64,000 nt of DNA from CBDCGJ01 sp965216645 (GTDB lineage Bacteria; Pseudomonadota; Alphaproteobacteria; GCA-2731375), in assembly GCA_965216645.1 (NCBI GenBank), contig CBDCGJ010000040.1, forward strand, positions 1 to 64,000, given 5' to 3'. Under the pieces are notes generated by a model. The model was not told where the DNA came from. It saw nothing but the letters and a program-made list of their open reading frames with translations, and ran no database searches. Positions within the stretch are counted from its first letter, which is position 1. Every line of letters begins with the position of its first letter. A program made the position numbers and the translations under genes. Positions 9,217 to 17,501 of the stretch are shown in pieces.

Positions 9217-9361
9217 GGGGCGTCCCCTCGGGTCCAGTGTGTCGCATCGCGATTAGGAGGGTGAATTTGGGCAATTTGACGACGACGGCGAGGCTTGCCA
9301 GGGCCACGGCAACCCCCTAAAACGGTATTGACCTCGCAGCCAGCGGAGCCTGTTTGTTCGG

Positions 9362-10114
9362 ATGTATTTGCGTTGCCCGTCCTGCGACACTCAATTTCAG
9401 ATCGCCGACGGCGCGGTAGGCGCTGAAGGGCGGAACGTCAAGTGCGGCCGCTGCCAGCACCGTTGGCAGGCTTATCCGGAGCCGCGGACGCCAGAGGAGG
9501 TGTTCGACGCGCCCGAAGCCGATCCGGATGAAGCGGAAACCGCCGAAGCCGTCCAGGAACAACAGGATGTCGATCCACCGCCGTCGCTCGACTGGGCCGC
9601 CGAGGTGCTGTCGGACGAAGCGGCGCCGACAACCAGGGACGTTAAGGAGGCGCGATCGAACCGGCGCGGCTGGCTTGGCTGGGTGATTTTGCTGCTGGTC
9701 TTGGCCGCGATCGGGCTGGCCTTGGCCTATGCCAGGCCGCAGATTGTCGCCTTCTGGCCGCCGGCGACGAAACTTTACGGTCTTGCCGATCGATTACTTA
9801 AACCCGGCGGCGATGTACCCGAAAATCCCTTTGTTGGCCTGGAAATCCGCCTCGACCCGACGGAGACGAAATTCGAAGCCGGCCGCCGGGTCTGGCGTCT
9901 GTCGGGGCAGGTTCACAACACCTCGAAACAGGAACGCCCGCTGCATTTCATCGTTGTCGGTATCAAGGACGAGAAGGGTGCCTTGCTCTCCAAGGTCAAG
10001 ATCGTGCCGCCCCAGGACCGGATTGCCGCGGGTGCCACCGTCAAATTCTCCACCACCATTCCCTCGCCGCCGGAAAACGCCGCTCAACTGGAAGTCTCCA
10101 TGACCAAGGAATAA
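9362..10114 (+). CDS. MJ0042-type zinc-ribbon protein with DUF3426 domain
   Basis: The N-terminus carries Cys5, Cys8, Cys28 and Cys31 (CPSCDTQFQI, VKCGRCQHRW), the MJ0042 zinc ribbon. An acidic linker follows, then one membrane helix at about 104-124 (WLGWVILLLVLAAIGLALAYA). A C-terminal DUF3426 beta domain should lie in the periplasm (RRVWRLSGQVHNTSKQ, GATVKFSTTIPSP). Proteins of this layout are widespread in Proteobacteria and their function is unsettled. It lies divergent from ftsE and 5 bp upstream of hpt. Confidence 0.88.
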   Translation: MYLRCPSCDTQFQIADGAVGAEGRNVKCGRCQHRWQAYPEPRTPEEVFDAPEADPDEAETAEAVQEQQDVDPPPSLDWAAEVLSDEAAPTTRDVKEARSNRRGWLGWVILLLVLAAIGLALAYARPQIVAFWPPATKLYGLADRLLKPGGDVPENPFVGLEIRLDPTETKFEAGRRVWRLSGQVHNTSKQERPLHFIVVGIKDEKGALLSKVKIVPPQDRIAAGATVKFSTTIPSPPENAAQLEVSMTKE

Positions 10115-10119
10115 TCCTG

Positions 10120-10665
10120 ATGTCTGCCACGCCGAAAGTCGAAATCCTTTACTCCGCCGGCGAGATTGCCGCCCGGGTCGATGTGCTGGCCGGCGAAATC
10201 GTTGACGCCTTGGGCCCGGATATCACCGTCATCGCCGTTTTGAAGGGCAGCTTTGTCTTCACCGCCGATCTGCTGCGCGCCATGCATCACAAGGGCGCGC
10301 ATCCGCGCATCGATTTCATGTCCCTGTCGAGCTATGGCTCCGGCAAGGAGAGCAGCGGCAATGTCGAAGTTATCCGCGACATCGCCGACGATGTCGCCGG
10401 CCGCAAGATCCTGTTGGTCGACGATATTCTGGAGTCCGGCCGCACCCTGGCCTTCGCCAAGAAACTTTTGTCCGGACGCGGCGCCCAATCCGTCGATATC
10501 GCCGTGTTGCTTGAGAAGCCGGGCAAGCGCGTGGTCGAGCTGGAAGCGGAATTCATCGGCTATGTCATTCCGGACAAGTTCGTCGTCGGCTACGGCCTCG
10601 ACTTCGCCCATCTATACCGCGAACTCCCCTATATCGGCGTCCTGCCCCCCGACACGGCGGGGTAG
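10120..10665 (+). CDS. hpt: Hypoxanthine phosphoribosyltransferase
   Basis: This enzyme salvages hypoxanthine and guanine with PRPP to give IMP and GMP. The PRPP-binding motif KILLVDDILESGRTL is intact. VLKGSFVFTADLLRAM near the N-terminus and the C-terminal purine-binding segment PDKFVVGYGLDF are also present. Its 181 residues match the family. It starts 5 bp after the zinc-ribbon gene, so the two are probably co-transcribed. The downstream xth gene is convergent. Confidence 0.95.
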   Translation: MSATPKVEILYSAGEIAARVDVLAGEIVDALGPDITVIAVLKGSFVFTADLLRAMHHKGAHPRIDFMSLSSYGSGKESSGNVEVIRDIADDVAGRKILLVDDILESGRTLAFAKKLLSGRGAQSVDIAVLLEKPGKRVVELEAEFIGYVIPDKFVVGYGLDFAHLYRELPYIGVLPPDTAG

Positions 10666-10675
10666 TTAAAGCCGG

Positions 10676-11485
10676 TCAAATCTCGACGTCGACGATGACC
10701 GGGGCGTGGTCGGTGGCTGGTTTGTAGGCGCGGCCGTCTTTGTGGACATAGGCGTTTTTCACGTCGGGGGCGAGCGCCGGGGTGACCCAGATATGGTCCA
10801 GGCGGCGGCCCTTATCGGCCTTGCGCCAATCGGGGGAGCGGTAGCTCCACCACGTATAGAGCTTCTCCTCTTCCGGGGTGAACTGGCGCACCGCGTCGAT
10901 CCAGTCATGGCTCTGATACATGCGGGCCATATGCTCGACCTCGATCGGGGTGTGGGAGACCACTTTCAGAAGCTGCTTGTGGCTCCAGACATCGTTTTCG
11001 TGCGGCGCGACGTTGAGATCGCCGAGCAGGATGAAGCGGTTATTCTTGCGTTTGCGGCGGCGGAACCAGTCGGCCACTTCGGTCATGAACTGCAGCTTGT
11101 GGGCGAATTTCGGATTGGCCTCGGCGTCCGGATTGTCGCCGCCGGCGGGGATATAGAAATTATGCAGCTCGATGCCGCCCGGAATCACGCAATGCAAGTG
11201 CCGGGCGTCTTCGATCTCGCACCAATGGCGCCGGGTCGGTTTTTCGAGCTCGATGCCCTCGCGGGCGAAGGTGGCGACGCCGTGATAGGCCTTCTGACCG
11301 AACAGGCAGTGGTTGGGATAGCCGAGATCGGCGAAGGCCTGTACCGGAAACAAATGATCCGCCACCTTGATTTCCTGCATGCAAAGGATATCCGGTTTTT
11401 CGGCCTCGATGAACTGGGCCACCGCATCGACCCGCGCCCGCACCGAATTGACGTTCCAGGTCGCGATCCTAAGCACCATGGTCAC
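10676..11485 (-). CDS. xth: Exodeoxyribonuclease III
   Basis: This AP endonuclease and 3'-5' exonuclease acts in base-excision repair. The catalytic motifs are visible: TWNVNS, ILCMQEIK, NFYIPAGG, LLGDLNVAPHENDVW, RRLDHIWV and ATDHAPVIVD (the usual SDH is TDH). Its 269 residues are the expected length. The ATG at 11485 or the one two codons later could be used. It is downstream of the FAH-family gene with a 14-bp gap on the same strand. Confidence 0.95.
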   Translation of the reverse strand: MTMVLRIATWNVNSVRARVDAVAQFIEAEKPDILCMQEIKVADHLFPVQAFADLGYPNHCLFGQKAYHGVATFAREGIELEKPTRRHWCEIEDARHLHCVIPGGIELHNFYIPAGGDNPDAEANPKFAHKLQFMTEVADWFRRRKRKNNRFILLGDLNVAPHENDVWSHKQLLKVVSHTPIEVEHMARMYQSHDWIDAVRQFTPEEEKLYTWWSYRSPDWRKADKGRRLDHIWVTPALAPDVKNAYVHKDGRAYKPATDHAPVIVDVEI

Positions 11486-11499
11486 AAAACTCCCACACT

Positions 11500-12189
11500 T
11501 TACGACTGATATCGAATATCGAGCGGCGTCAGACCGTCGATGCCGCCTTCGAGATGGCTGCCCGGGTTTACGGCGGCGACGCCGGCCGGGGTGCCGGTGA
11601 AGATCAAGTCGCCGGCCTTTAGTCTGAACAAGGTGGAGAGATAGGCAATGGTCTCATCCACCTTCCAGATCAATTGATTGAGATTGCCGTCCTGCCGGAT
11701 CTCGCCGTCGACCTTCAGCCAAATGCGGCCGGTGTCGAGATAACCGGTCTCCTCGATCGGATGCAGAACGGAAATCGGCGCGGCATTGTCGAAGCCCTTG
11801 CCCGTATCCCAGGGCCGCCCCAGCTTCTTCGCTTCCCCCTGCAGGTCGCGCCGGGTCATGTCCAGACCGACCCCGTAGCCGAAAATCGCCGCGCGCGCCG
11901 CCGCATTGTCGAGATCGGCACCGCCGTCCTTCAAGGCCACGACCAGTTCGATCTCATGATGCAAATCCCGGGTTGCCGGCGGAAAGGGGATTTCGGCCCC
12001 ACTGTCGATCAGGGCGCTGGGCGGTTTCTGGAAGAAGAACGGATCCTCCCGGTCCGGATCATGGCCCATTTCGATGGCATGGGCGGCGTAATTGCGGCCG
12101 ACGCAGTAAACCCGGTGCACGGGAAAGCGCGCGTCCGTACCTGCCACCGCCACGCTGGCCGTTGCCGGTGGTGCGAAAACGTAAGACAT
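11500..12189 (-). CDS. Fumarylacetoacetate hydrolase family protein (fumarylpyruvate hydrolase-like)
   Basis: This 229-residue single-domain FAH enzyme cleaves C-C bonds in beta-diketo acids at the end of aromatic catabolism. It has YCVGRNYAAHAIEMGHDP and DPFFFQKPPSALI, then the metal ligands in HHEIELVVAL and GYGVGLDMTRRDLQ, and FTGTPAGVAAV near the end. The CVGRNYAAHA...FFFQKP pattern is closest to fumarylpyruvate hydrolase of the gentisate route, but no gentisate genes are nearby. The start at 12189 (MSYVFAPP) is chosen over an upstream in-frame ATG at 12261 that adds unconserved sequence. Confidence 0.88.
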   Translation of the reverse strand: MSYVFAPPATASVAVAGTDARFPVHRVYCVGRNYAAHAIEMGHDPDREDPFFFQKPPSALIDSGAEIPFPPATRDLHHEIELVVALKDGGADLDNAAARAAIFGYGVGLDMTRRDLQGEAKKLGRPWDTGKGFDNAAPISVLHPIEETGYLDTGRIWLKVDGEIRQDGNLNQLIWKVDETIAYLSTLFRLKAGDLIFTGTPAGVAAVNPGSHLEGGIDGLTPLDIRYQS

Positions 12190-12211
12190 GTCGGCGCCAA
12201 ACTCCTTAACC

Positions 12212-12808
12212 TTAAAACAGATGGAAACTAGCGCCGACAACGCCGATTGGCCAGCGGCCATATTCGTAGAGCCGGTATTTCAAGGCGAAGGGATGGCGTT
12301 CCTCGTCCTCATGCTCGGCAGTCAAGACGAGGGCGGCTTGATAGCAGGCCTGGGCGGCACCGCCGATCGCCGCCCGCAGCAATTCCTCGTCGGCGATGCG
12401 GTCGAGCTGGGCGGTGGCGATGACAGCCTCTTCAATCGCCTCGACCGCCTGGTTGCTGACATGGTTGAGGACCAGATTGACCACCTGTTCGTCGTAACGC
12501 TCGCAGGCCTCGGCGATCAGGCCCATGCGCAACTGCTCCTCCGCCTCCCAGGCCAGGTCGTTGAAGTCCAACTCGCCGGCCGCATCGCCCGCTTCGTGCC
12601 AACCGTATACCGGGGAGATCTCGGCGTCGGGAAAACCGAGGCCGATCAGATAATCCTCGGCCATATTGATTTCGCGCTCCTCCAAGCTGGCGCCCAAGGC
12701 GGCGAACCAGGGCACCTGGCGGACCATTTGGGCGAACTGGGCGGCGCTTTGCAGACCGGGATAGTCGGTCAGGGCGGGATCTTCCTCACGCTCGAAAAAG
12801 TCGCTCAT
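12212..12808 (-). CDS. Hypothetical acidic protein
   Basis: I do not recognise this family. It has about 198 residues (MSDFFEREEDPALTDYPG...), is acidic and soluble, and is largely helical by composition, with a hydrophobic GRWPIGVVGASFHLF end. No signal peptide or membrane segment is evident. An ATG at 12826 (MRASPV) is an alternative start; neither has a strong ribosome binding site. It ends 22 bp before the start of the FAH-family gene on the same strand and is divergent from the MarR gene, so MarR could regulate it. Confidence 0.7.
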   Translation of the reverse strand: MSDFFEREEDPALTDYPGLQSAAQFAQMVRQVPWFAALGASLEEREINMAEDYLIGLGFPDAEISPVYGWHEAGDAAGELDFNDLAWEAEEQLRMGLIAEACERYDEQVVNLVLNHVSNQAVEAIEEAVIATAQLDRIADEELLRAAIGGAAQACYQAALVLTAEHEDEERHPFALKYRLYEYGRWPIGVVGASFHLF

Positions 12809-12891
12809 TACTGGAGAGGCTCGCATTGTGAAGTCGACATCTGTGACAAGGCGCAGAATAGGCGCCCGCGGGACAGTTGGACAAGTAAGCA

Positions 12892-12921
12892 GTTGGGTAC
12901 CCCAACGAAACTGATTATAGT
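12892..12921 (+). promoter_or_regulatory. MarR promoter with overlapping operator dyad
   Basis: TTGGGT (12893-12898) and TATAGT (12916-12921) are separated by 17 bp, a good sigma-70-type promoter. GTTGGGTACCCCAAC (12892-12906) is an inverted repeat with 6-bp arms lying over the -35 box. A related CAGTTGG repeat lies just upstream at 12874. MarR proteins usually repress their own promoter from such sites. The predicted transcript start near 12928 leaves room for the GGGGGA ribosome binding site of the GTG start at 12947. Confidence 0.6.
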
Positions 12922-12946
12922 GGCCGTCTGGATGGGGGAACCGGGT

Positions 12947-13381
12947 GTGACGAAAAGCGATACCGCGCTGGGCATGTTGCCGGATCTGCTGGGCTACAAT
13001 CTACGCCGGGCGCAGGTCGTGGTATTCCAGGACTTCATGAAATCCCTGAAGGCGCTGAATCTGACGCCGGGTCAGTTCGGTGTGCTGCAAATCGTCAAGG
13101 CCAATCCGGGACTGAAGCAGACCGACCTGGCCAATGCCCTGAATGTCGACCGCTCCACCGTGGTCGGCGTCATCGACCGGCTGCAGGGACGGGGCCTGCT
13201 GCGCCGCGTGCGAACCGAGAACGACCGCCGCAGTTATGCCTTACACCTAACCGACGTTGGCCGCGATTCGCTGCGCAAGGCCGAACGGGACGTTCTCCGC
13301 CATGAAGACCGCATTGCCGACCGTCTCGACGCCGAAGAGCGCCAGGCATTGATTGGCCTTCTACGCAAGCTGATCGTATAG
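12947..13381 (+). CDS. MarR family transcriptional regulator
   Basis: A 144-residue winged-helix regulator. The recognition region reads NPGLKQTDLANALNVDRSTVVGVIDRLQGRGLLRRVRTENDRR, the MarR helix-turn-helix and wing. Long helices at both ends form the dimer. The GTG at 12947 is preferred because GGGGGA lies 5 bp before it; the ATG at 12932 falls almost on the predicted transcript start. The likely targets are its own promoter and the divergent gene at 12808. The ligand is unknown; aromatic acids are typical for the family. Confidence 0.9.
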   Translation: MTKSDTALGMLPDLLGYNLRRAQVVVFQDFMKSLKALNLTPGQFGVLQIVKANPGLKQTDLANALNVDRSTVVGVIDRLQGRGLLRRVRTENDRRSYALHLTDVGRDSLRKAERDVLRHEDRIADRLDAEERQALIGLLRKLIV

Positions 13382-13415
13382 CCATCGGGAAGGATGGCGC
13401 GGTGCCGTTCGGAAT

Positions 13416-15038
13416 TCAGGCGGCGCGGCTGCCGCGCAATAGGTCCGCCGCCTTTTCGGCGATCATGATGACCGGGGAGTTGGTGTTGCCGGAGGTGATG
13501 GTCGGCATGATCGAGGCATCGACCACGCGCAGGCGATCCATACCCCGCACACACAGGTCGGCGTCGACCACGGCCATCTCGTCCTGCCCCATTTTGCAGG
13601 TGCCGACCGGATGGAAAATCGTCGTGGCGATGTCGCCGGCGGCAATGGCAAGATCGGCGTCCGACCGCACATCCGGTCCGGGCAGCATCTCTTCCGGCGC
13701 GTATTTCGCCACAGCTTGGGCCGCCATGATGCGTCGGGTCAGGCGGATCGATTCCGCCGCGATCAAGCGGTCGCCGTCGGTCGACAGATAGTTCGGCTTG
13801 ATCGTCGGCTGGGCGCGGAAATCGGCACTGTCGATATGAATGCTGCCGCGGCTTTCAGGCCTGAGATTGCAGACGGAGGCGGTGATCGCCGGAAAAGGAT
13901 GCAGGGGATCGCCCAGTTTATCGGTGCTGAGCGGCTGGATGTGATATTCCAGATCCGGCGTATCCTTGGCCGGATCGCTTTTGGTGAAGAGGCCAAGCTG
14001 GCTCGGCGCCATGGTCAACGGCCCGCGTTTGAAGAGAAAGTATTGCAGCGCCATCTTCGCCTTGCCGAGGGGGCTGTTGGCGATTTGGTTCAAGGTGACG
14101 GCGTTCTCCACCTTGAAAACGGTGCGGATCTGCAAATGGTCCTGCAGGTTCTCGCCGACGCCTTCGAGCGGATGAATGACCTGGATGCCGTGCCTTGCCA
14201 GCACGCCTGGCCTGCCGATGCCGGAAAGCTCCAGCAGCTGCGGCGAGGCGACGGCGCCGGCGGTCAAGATCACTTCCCGGCCGGCCCGGGCCCGCGCCGG
14301 CGTGCCGCCGAGATTTAGGTCGACGCCGGTGGCGGTCTTGCCGGCCAGGACCAGCCGTTCCGCATGGGCCTGGGTGAGGATTCGCAGATTGGGCCGCGCG
14401 CGGACCGGATCGAGAAACGCCTTTGCCGTGCTCCAGCGCACGCCGCGTCGCTGATTGACCTCGAAATAACCGGCACCCTCGTTATTGCCGCGGTTGAAAT
14501 CGTCGGTGTTGGGAATGCCGACCTCGGCGGCGGCGTCGCGGAAGGCGTCCAGGATGTCCCAGGAGATGCGCGGCGTCTCCACCGGCCATTCGCCGCCGAC
14601 CCCATGCATCTCGTCGCCGCCCGCGTGATGGTCCTCAGACTTGCGGAAATAGGGCAGGACCTCGTCCCAGCCCCAGCCCGGATTGCCGAGTTGGCGCCAT
14701 TGATCGTAGTCGCGGGCCTGTCCCCGCATGTAGATCATGCCGTTGATCGAGGAACAGCCGCCCAACACCTTGCCCCGGGGATAGCCGAGAGCGCGGCCGT
14801 TCAGGCCGGCTTCCTCCACCGTGCGCATCATCCAGTCGGTGCGCGGATTGTTCATGGTGAAGAGATAGCCGACGGGCACATGGATCCAGAAATAATCGTC
14901 CTTGCCGCCCGCCTCCAACAACAACACCGTGGTTCTGGGGTCGGCGGACAGGCGGTTGGCCAGCACGCAACCGGCCGAACCGGCGCCGACGATGACATAG
15001 TCGAACTCGCCCAAGTCCCGCCGCGCCTGTTCCGTCAT
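13416..15038 (-). CDS. GMC family FAD oxidoreductase (choline/alcohol dehydrogenase-like)
   Basis: A 540-residue glucose-methanol-choline oxidoreductase. The FAD-binding DYVIVGAGSAGCVLANRLS opens the protein, followed by LEAGG and the GMC signature PRGKVLGGCSSINGMIYMRG. AGAVASPQLLELSGIG lies mid-protein. The catalytic His is in FHPVGTCKMG and the end is GNTNSPVIMIAEKAADLL. It oxidises primary alcohols; BetA and AlkJ are close in architecture, but no betaine genes flank it. The start at 15038 (MTEQARRD) replaces an upstream in-frame ATG that adds 46 low-complexity residues. Confidence 0.9.
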   Translation of the reverse strand: MTEQARRDLGEFDYVIVGAGSAGCVLANRLSADPRTTVLLLEAGGKDDYFWIHVPVGYLFTMNNPRTDWMMRTVEEAGLNGRALGYPRGKVLGGCSSINGMIYMRGQARDYDQWRQLGNPGWGWDEVLPYFRKSEDHHAGGDEMHGVGGEWPVETPRISWDILDAFRDAAAEVGIPNTDDFNRGNNEGAGYFEVNQRRGVRWSTAKAFLDPVRARPNLRILTQAHAERLVLAGKTATGVDLNLGGTPARARAGREVILTAGAVASPQLLELSGIGRPGVLARHGIQVIHPLEGVGENLQDHLQIRTVFKVENAVTLNQIANSPLGKAKMALQYFLFKRGPLTMAPSQLGLFTKSDPAKDTPDLEYHIQPLSTDKLGDPLHPFPAITASVCNLRPESRGSIHIDSADFRAQPTIKPNYLSTDGDRLIAAESIRLTRRIMAAQAVAKYAPEEMLPGPDVRSDADLAIAAGDIATTIFHPVGTCKMGQDEMAVVDADLCVRGMDRLRVVDASIMPTITSGNTNSPVIMIAEKAADLLRGSRAA

Positions 15039-15189
15039 CTCGGTTCCGCTCCGCTCAACTACAGCCGCCCCGCCGTTTGCCGCGCCGCCCCGCCCGCGTA
15101 ACCGGCCTGCTCGCGCCGTTCCTGCGACCCAACCAGGCCGGCCGCAATTCCAACACCGCCGCACCCACCCGGTCAACCCGCGCCATGCG

Positions 15190-15309
15190 CCGAAATCAAA
15201 GGGTCAGACCCTTTGATTAGGGATTTAGTCTTAGTTCACAAGATATAAGTAAAAATCAGGGGGAAAATGAGAATCAAATTATTCAAAGGGTCTGACCCTT
15301 TGATTTCGG
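15190..15309. repeat. REPIN-like inverted repeat element, 120 bp
   Basis: Positions 15190-15216 and 15283-15309 are exact reverse complements over 27 bp. Each arm is itself nearly palindromic around AAAGGGTCAGACCCTTT. The AT-rich 66-bp centre is unlike the neighbouring DNA. Two inverted REP-like hairpins separated by a short spacer is the build of REP doublets mobilised in trans by RAYT transposases. It fills most of the otherwise gene-free stretch between the GMC oxidoreductase and the small membrane protein. Confidence 0.75.
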
Positions 15310-15346
15310 TTGGTCTCGGTGCTGATGGTTTCGCGAGGGCGGTGGG

Positions 15347-15667
15347 TCAGTCGTCGAGCGGGGTCAGGCCCTGGCTGAGTTGGCGCATATAGAACCAGAT
15401 CAGGAGCATGGCGACGACGAAGACGATAAAAGGCAGCAGCGGATCCATGATGAAGCTGCACAGCACCAAGAGCGGCAGCAGCACGAACATCATCAGCGCG
15501 TTGATCATGCCGATGCGCCGCCGCAACGCCCGCTCCTGCGCCGGCCTCTCGATCAGGAAGCCGCGGCCCTGATGTCCCCAAGGCCGGTAGCTCAGACGCC
15601 CGAACGGATCCTCCCGGAAGCAGGTCTTGGAGAACCCGAAGCGCATATTCTCGAAAAATTCCATCAT
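15347..15667 (-). CDS. Small two-helix membrane protein, unknown function
   Basis: A 106-residue protein with a polar N-terminus (MMEFFENMRFGFSKTCFREDPFGRLSYRPWG) and two close hydrophobic helices, INALMMFVLLPLLVLCSFIM and LLPFIVFVVAMLLIWFYM, ending in QGLTPLDD. The short loop between the helices implies a hairpin in the inner membrane. I do not recognise a family. It is divergent from the ABC transporter genes. Confidence 0.65.
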   Translation of the reverse strand: MMEFFENMRFGFSKTCFREDPFGRLSYRPWGHQGRGFLIERPAQERALRRRIGMINALMMFVLLPLLVLCSFIMDPLLPFIVFVVAMLLIWFYMRQLSQGLTPLDD

Positions 15668-15881
15668 CGCGCAGGGCGCACGCTACCCGCGGTCGTTGCG
15701 GCAAGCAACCGTTTTGCCCACTTGCGGAAGCCGCCATGCAGGGCGTAGAGTCGGGGCCGGGCAGGTTCGCGACGGGGCATCGATACATCCAAGGCATTCC
15801 ATGCGGGCTTGTGCATCATCGCAAATCCGACAATGGCGCGGACCGAAAAACACGGACAATGAAACGGGAGACAAATGACCG

Positions 15882-17489
15882 ATGACATACTCAATTTTAC
15901 AGCTGAAAGGGCTGATGGCCGGCGCCGCCGCTTTGGCCCTTGTCGGCGGTTTCGCCGGCGCGGCAACAGCCGGTACGCCGAAGGACATGCTGGTCCACGG
16001 CAAAAACATTTCAGACACCATCACCCTCGACCCGGCGGAAGTCTTCGAGTTCACCGGCGGCGAGGTCATCGCCAATGTCTATGACCGGGTGATGATGTTC
16101 GAGCCGGAGAATCTGACCAAGCTGGTGGGCGGCGTCGCCGAAAGCTTCCAGGTCTCGGACGACGGCAAGACCGTGACCCTGAAAATCCGGGCCGGCCAGA
16201 AGTTCCATTCCGGCAATCCGGTGACGGCGGAAGACGTCGCCTATTCTCTGCGCCGGGTGGTCATTCTGAAGAAGACACCGTCCTTCATCTTCACCCAGTT
16301 CGGCTGGGACAAGGACAATGTCGGCGGCCTGATCAAGGCGACCGGACCGGATACGGTGTCGATCACCATGAATTCGCCGTTCTCGCCCGGCCTTTTGTTG
16401 AATACGCTGTCGGCGGGTGTCGGCTCCGTGGTCGACATGAAGACGGTGGAAGCCAACGCCAAGGACGGCGACATGGGCTATGCTTGGCTGAAAAACCACT
16501 CCGCCGGTTCCGGCGCTTTTTCGGTAAAGACTTGGAAGGCCAACGACCTGATCATGCTGGAGGCCAACGGCGGTTACCGCCATGGCGCGCCGAAGCTGAA
16601 GCGGGTGGTGCTGCGTCACGTGCCGGAACCATCCTCCCAGCGTCTGCTGCTGGAGAAGGGTGACGTCGACCTTGCGCGCGACCTGACGCCGGACCAGATC
16701 AAAGGCCTGGCCGGTAACAAGGACATTGTCGTCGACACTTTCCCGAAAGCGGGTCTGTTGTATCTGGCGATCAATGGCAAGCATCCGGTGCTCGGCAAGC
16801 CCGAAGTGATCGAGGCGATGCGCCATCTCGTGGACTATAAAGGTATGGAAGGGTCCTTCTTGTCCGGCCAGTTCAAGGTGCATCAATCGTTCTGGCCGTC
16901 CGGTCTGTGGGGCGCCTATGAAGACACGCCTTACAAGTTGGACATTGCCAAAGCCAAGGGCTTGGTCGACAAGGCCGGTGCCGGCGGCACGAAGATCGTC
17001 ATTGACACCCTGACCAATCCGCCCTATCCGGCAATTGCTCAGTCCATTCAGCAGTCGTTGTCCAAGGTTGGTATCGAAGCCGAAATCATCCTGTCCGAGG
17101 GCAAGACCCTATGGCCGAAATACCGGGCGCGCAAACATGAGCTGATCGTCGCCAAATGGTCGCCGGACTATGTCGACCCGCATTCCAATGCCGATGCCTT
17201 CGCCCATAACCCGGACAACCGGGACGAAGCCAAGCTGACCGGTAAGCCAGCCTGGCGTACGGGCTATTTCGACGCGAACGTCACCAAGGCGACGGAAGCG
17301 GCGGCCTCGGAACTGGACCTGACGAAGCGGTTGAACATGTATATCGACCTGCAGAAAACCGTTCAGGCCAAATCCAACTTCATCATGATGTTCCAGCAGG
17401 CCGAGCAATTGGCCCGCCGGTCCAACGTGAAGGGCTATGTCAGCGGTGCGAACTTCGACCTGACCTTCTATCGTCTGGTCAGCAAGTAA
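15882..17489 (+). CDS. ABC transporter substrate-binding protein, family 5 (peptide/nickel type)
   Basis: A periplasmic solute-binding protein of 535 residues. A signal peptide (LMAGAAALALVGGFAGAATAG) is followed by the SBP_bac_5 pattern: ANVYDRVMMFEP, VAESFQVSDDGKTVTLKIRAGQKFHSG, and TAEDVAYSLRRVV. The C-terminal lobe carries VDYKGMEGSFL and LTFYRLVSK. It binds oligopeptides or related solutes and delivers them to the permeases encoded next. It heads a four-gene operon with two permeases and a double ATPase. Confidence 0.93.
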   Translation: MTYSILQLKGLMAGAAALALVGGFAGAATAGTPKDMLVHGKNISDTITLDPAEVFEFTGGEVIANVYDRVMMFEPENLTKLVGGVAESFQVSDDGKTVTLKIRAGQKFHSGNPVTAEDVAYSLRRVVILKKTPSFIFTQFGWDKDNVGGLIKATGPDTVSITMNSPFSPGLLLNTLSAGVGSVVDMKTVEANAKDGDMGYAWLKNHSAGSGAFSVKTWKANDLIMLEANGGYRHGAPKLKRVVLRHVPEPSSQRLLLEKGDVDLARDLTPDQIKGLAGNKDIVVDTFPKAGLLYLAINGKHPVLGKPEVIEAMRHLVDYKGMEGSFLSGQFKVHQSFWPSGLWGAYEDTPYKLDIAKAKGLVDKAGAGGTKIVIDTLTNPPYPAIAQSIQQSLSKVGIEAEIILSEGKTLWPKYRARKHELIVAKWSPDYVDPHSNADAFAHNPDNRDEAKLTGKPAWRTGYFDANVTKATEAAASELDLTKRLNMYIDLQKTVQAKSNFIMMFQQAEQLARRSNVKGYVSGANFDLTFYRLVSK

Positions 17490-17501
17490 GCGTCGCGGCC
17501 C

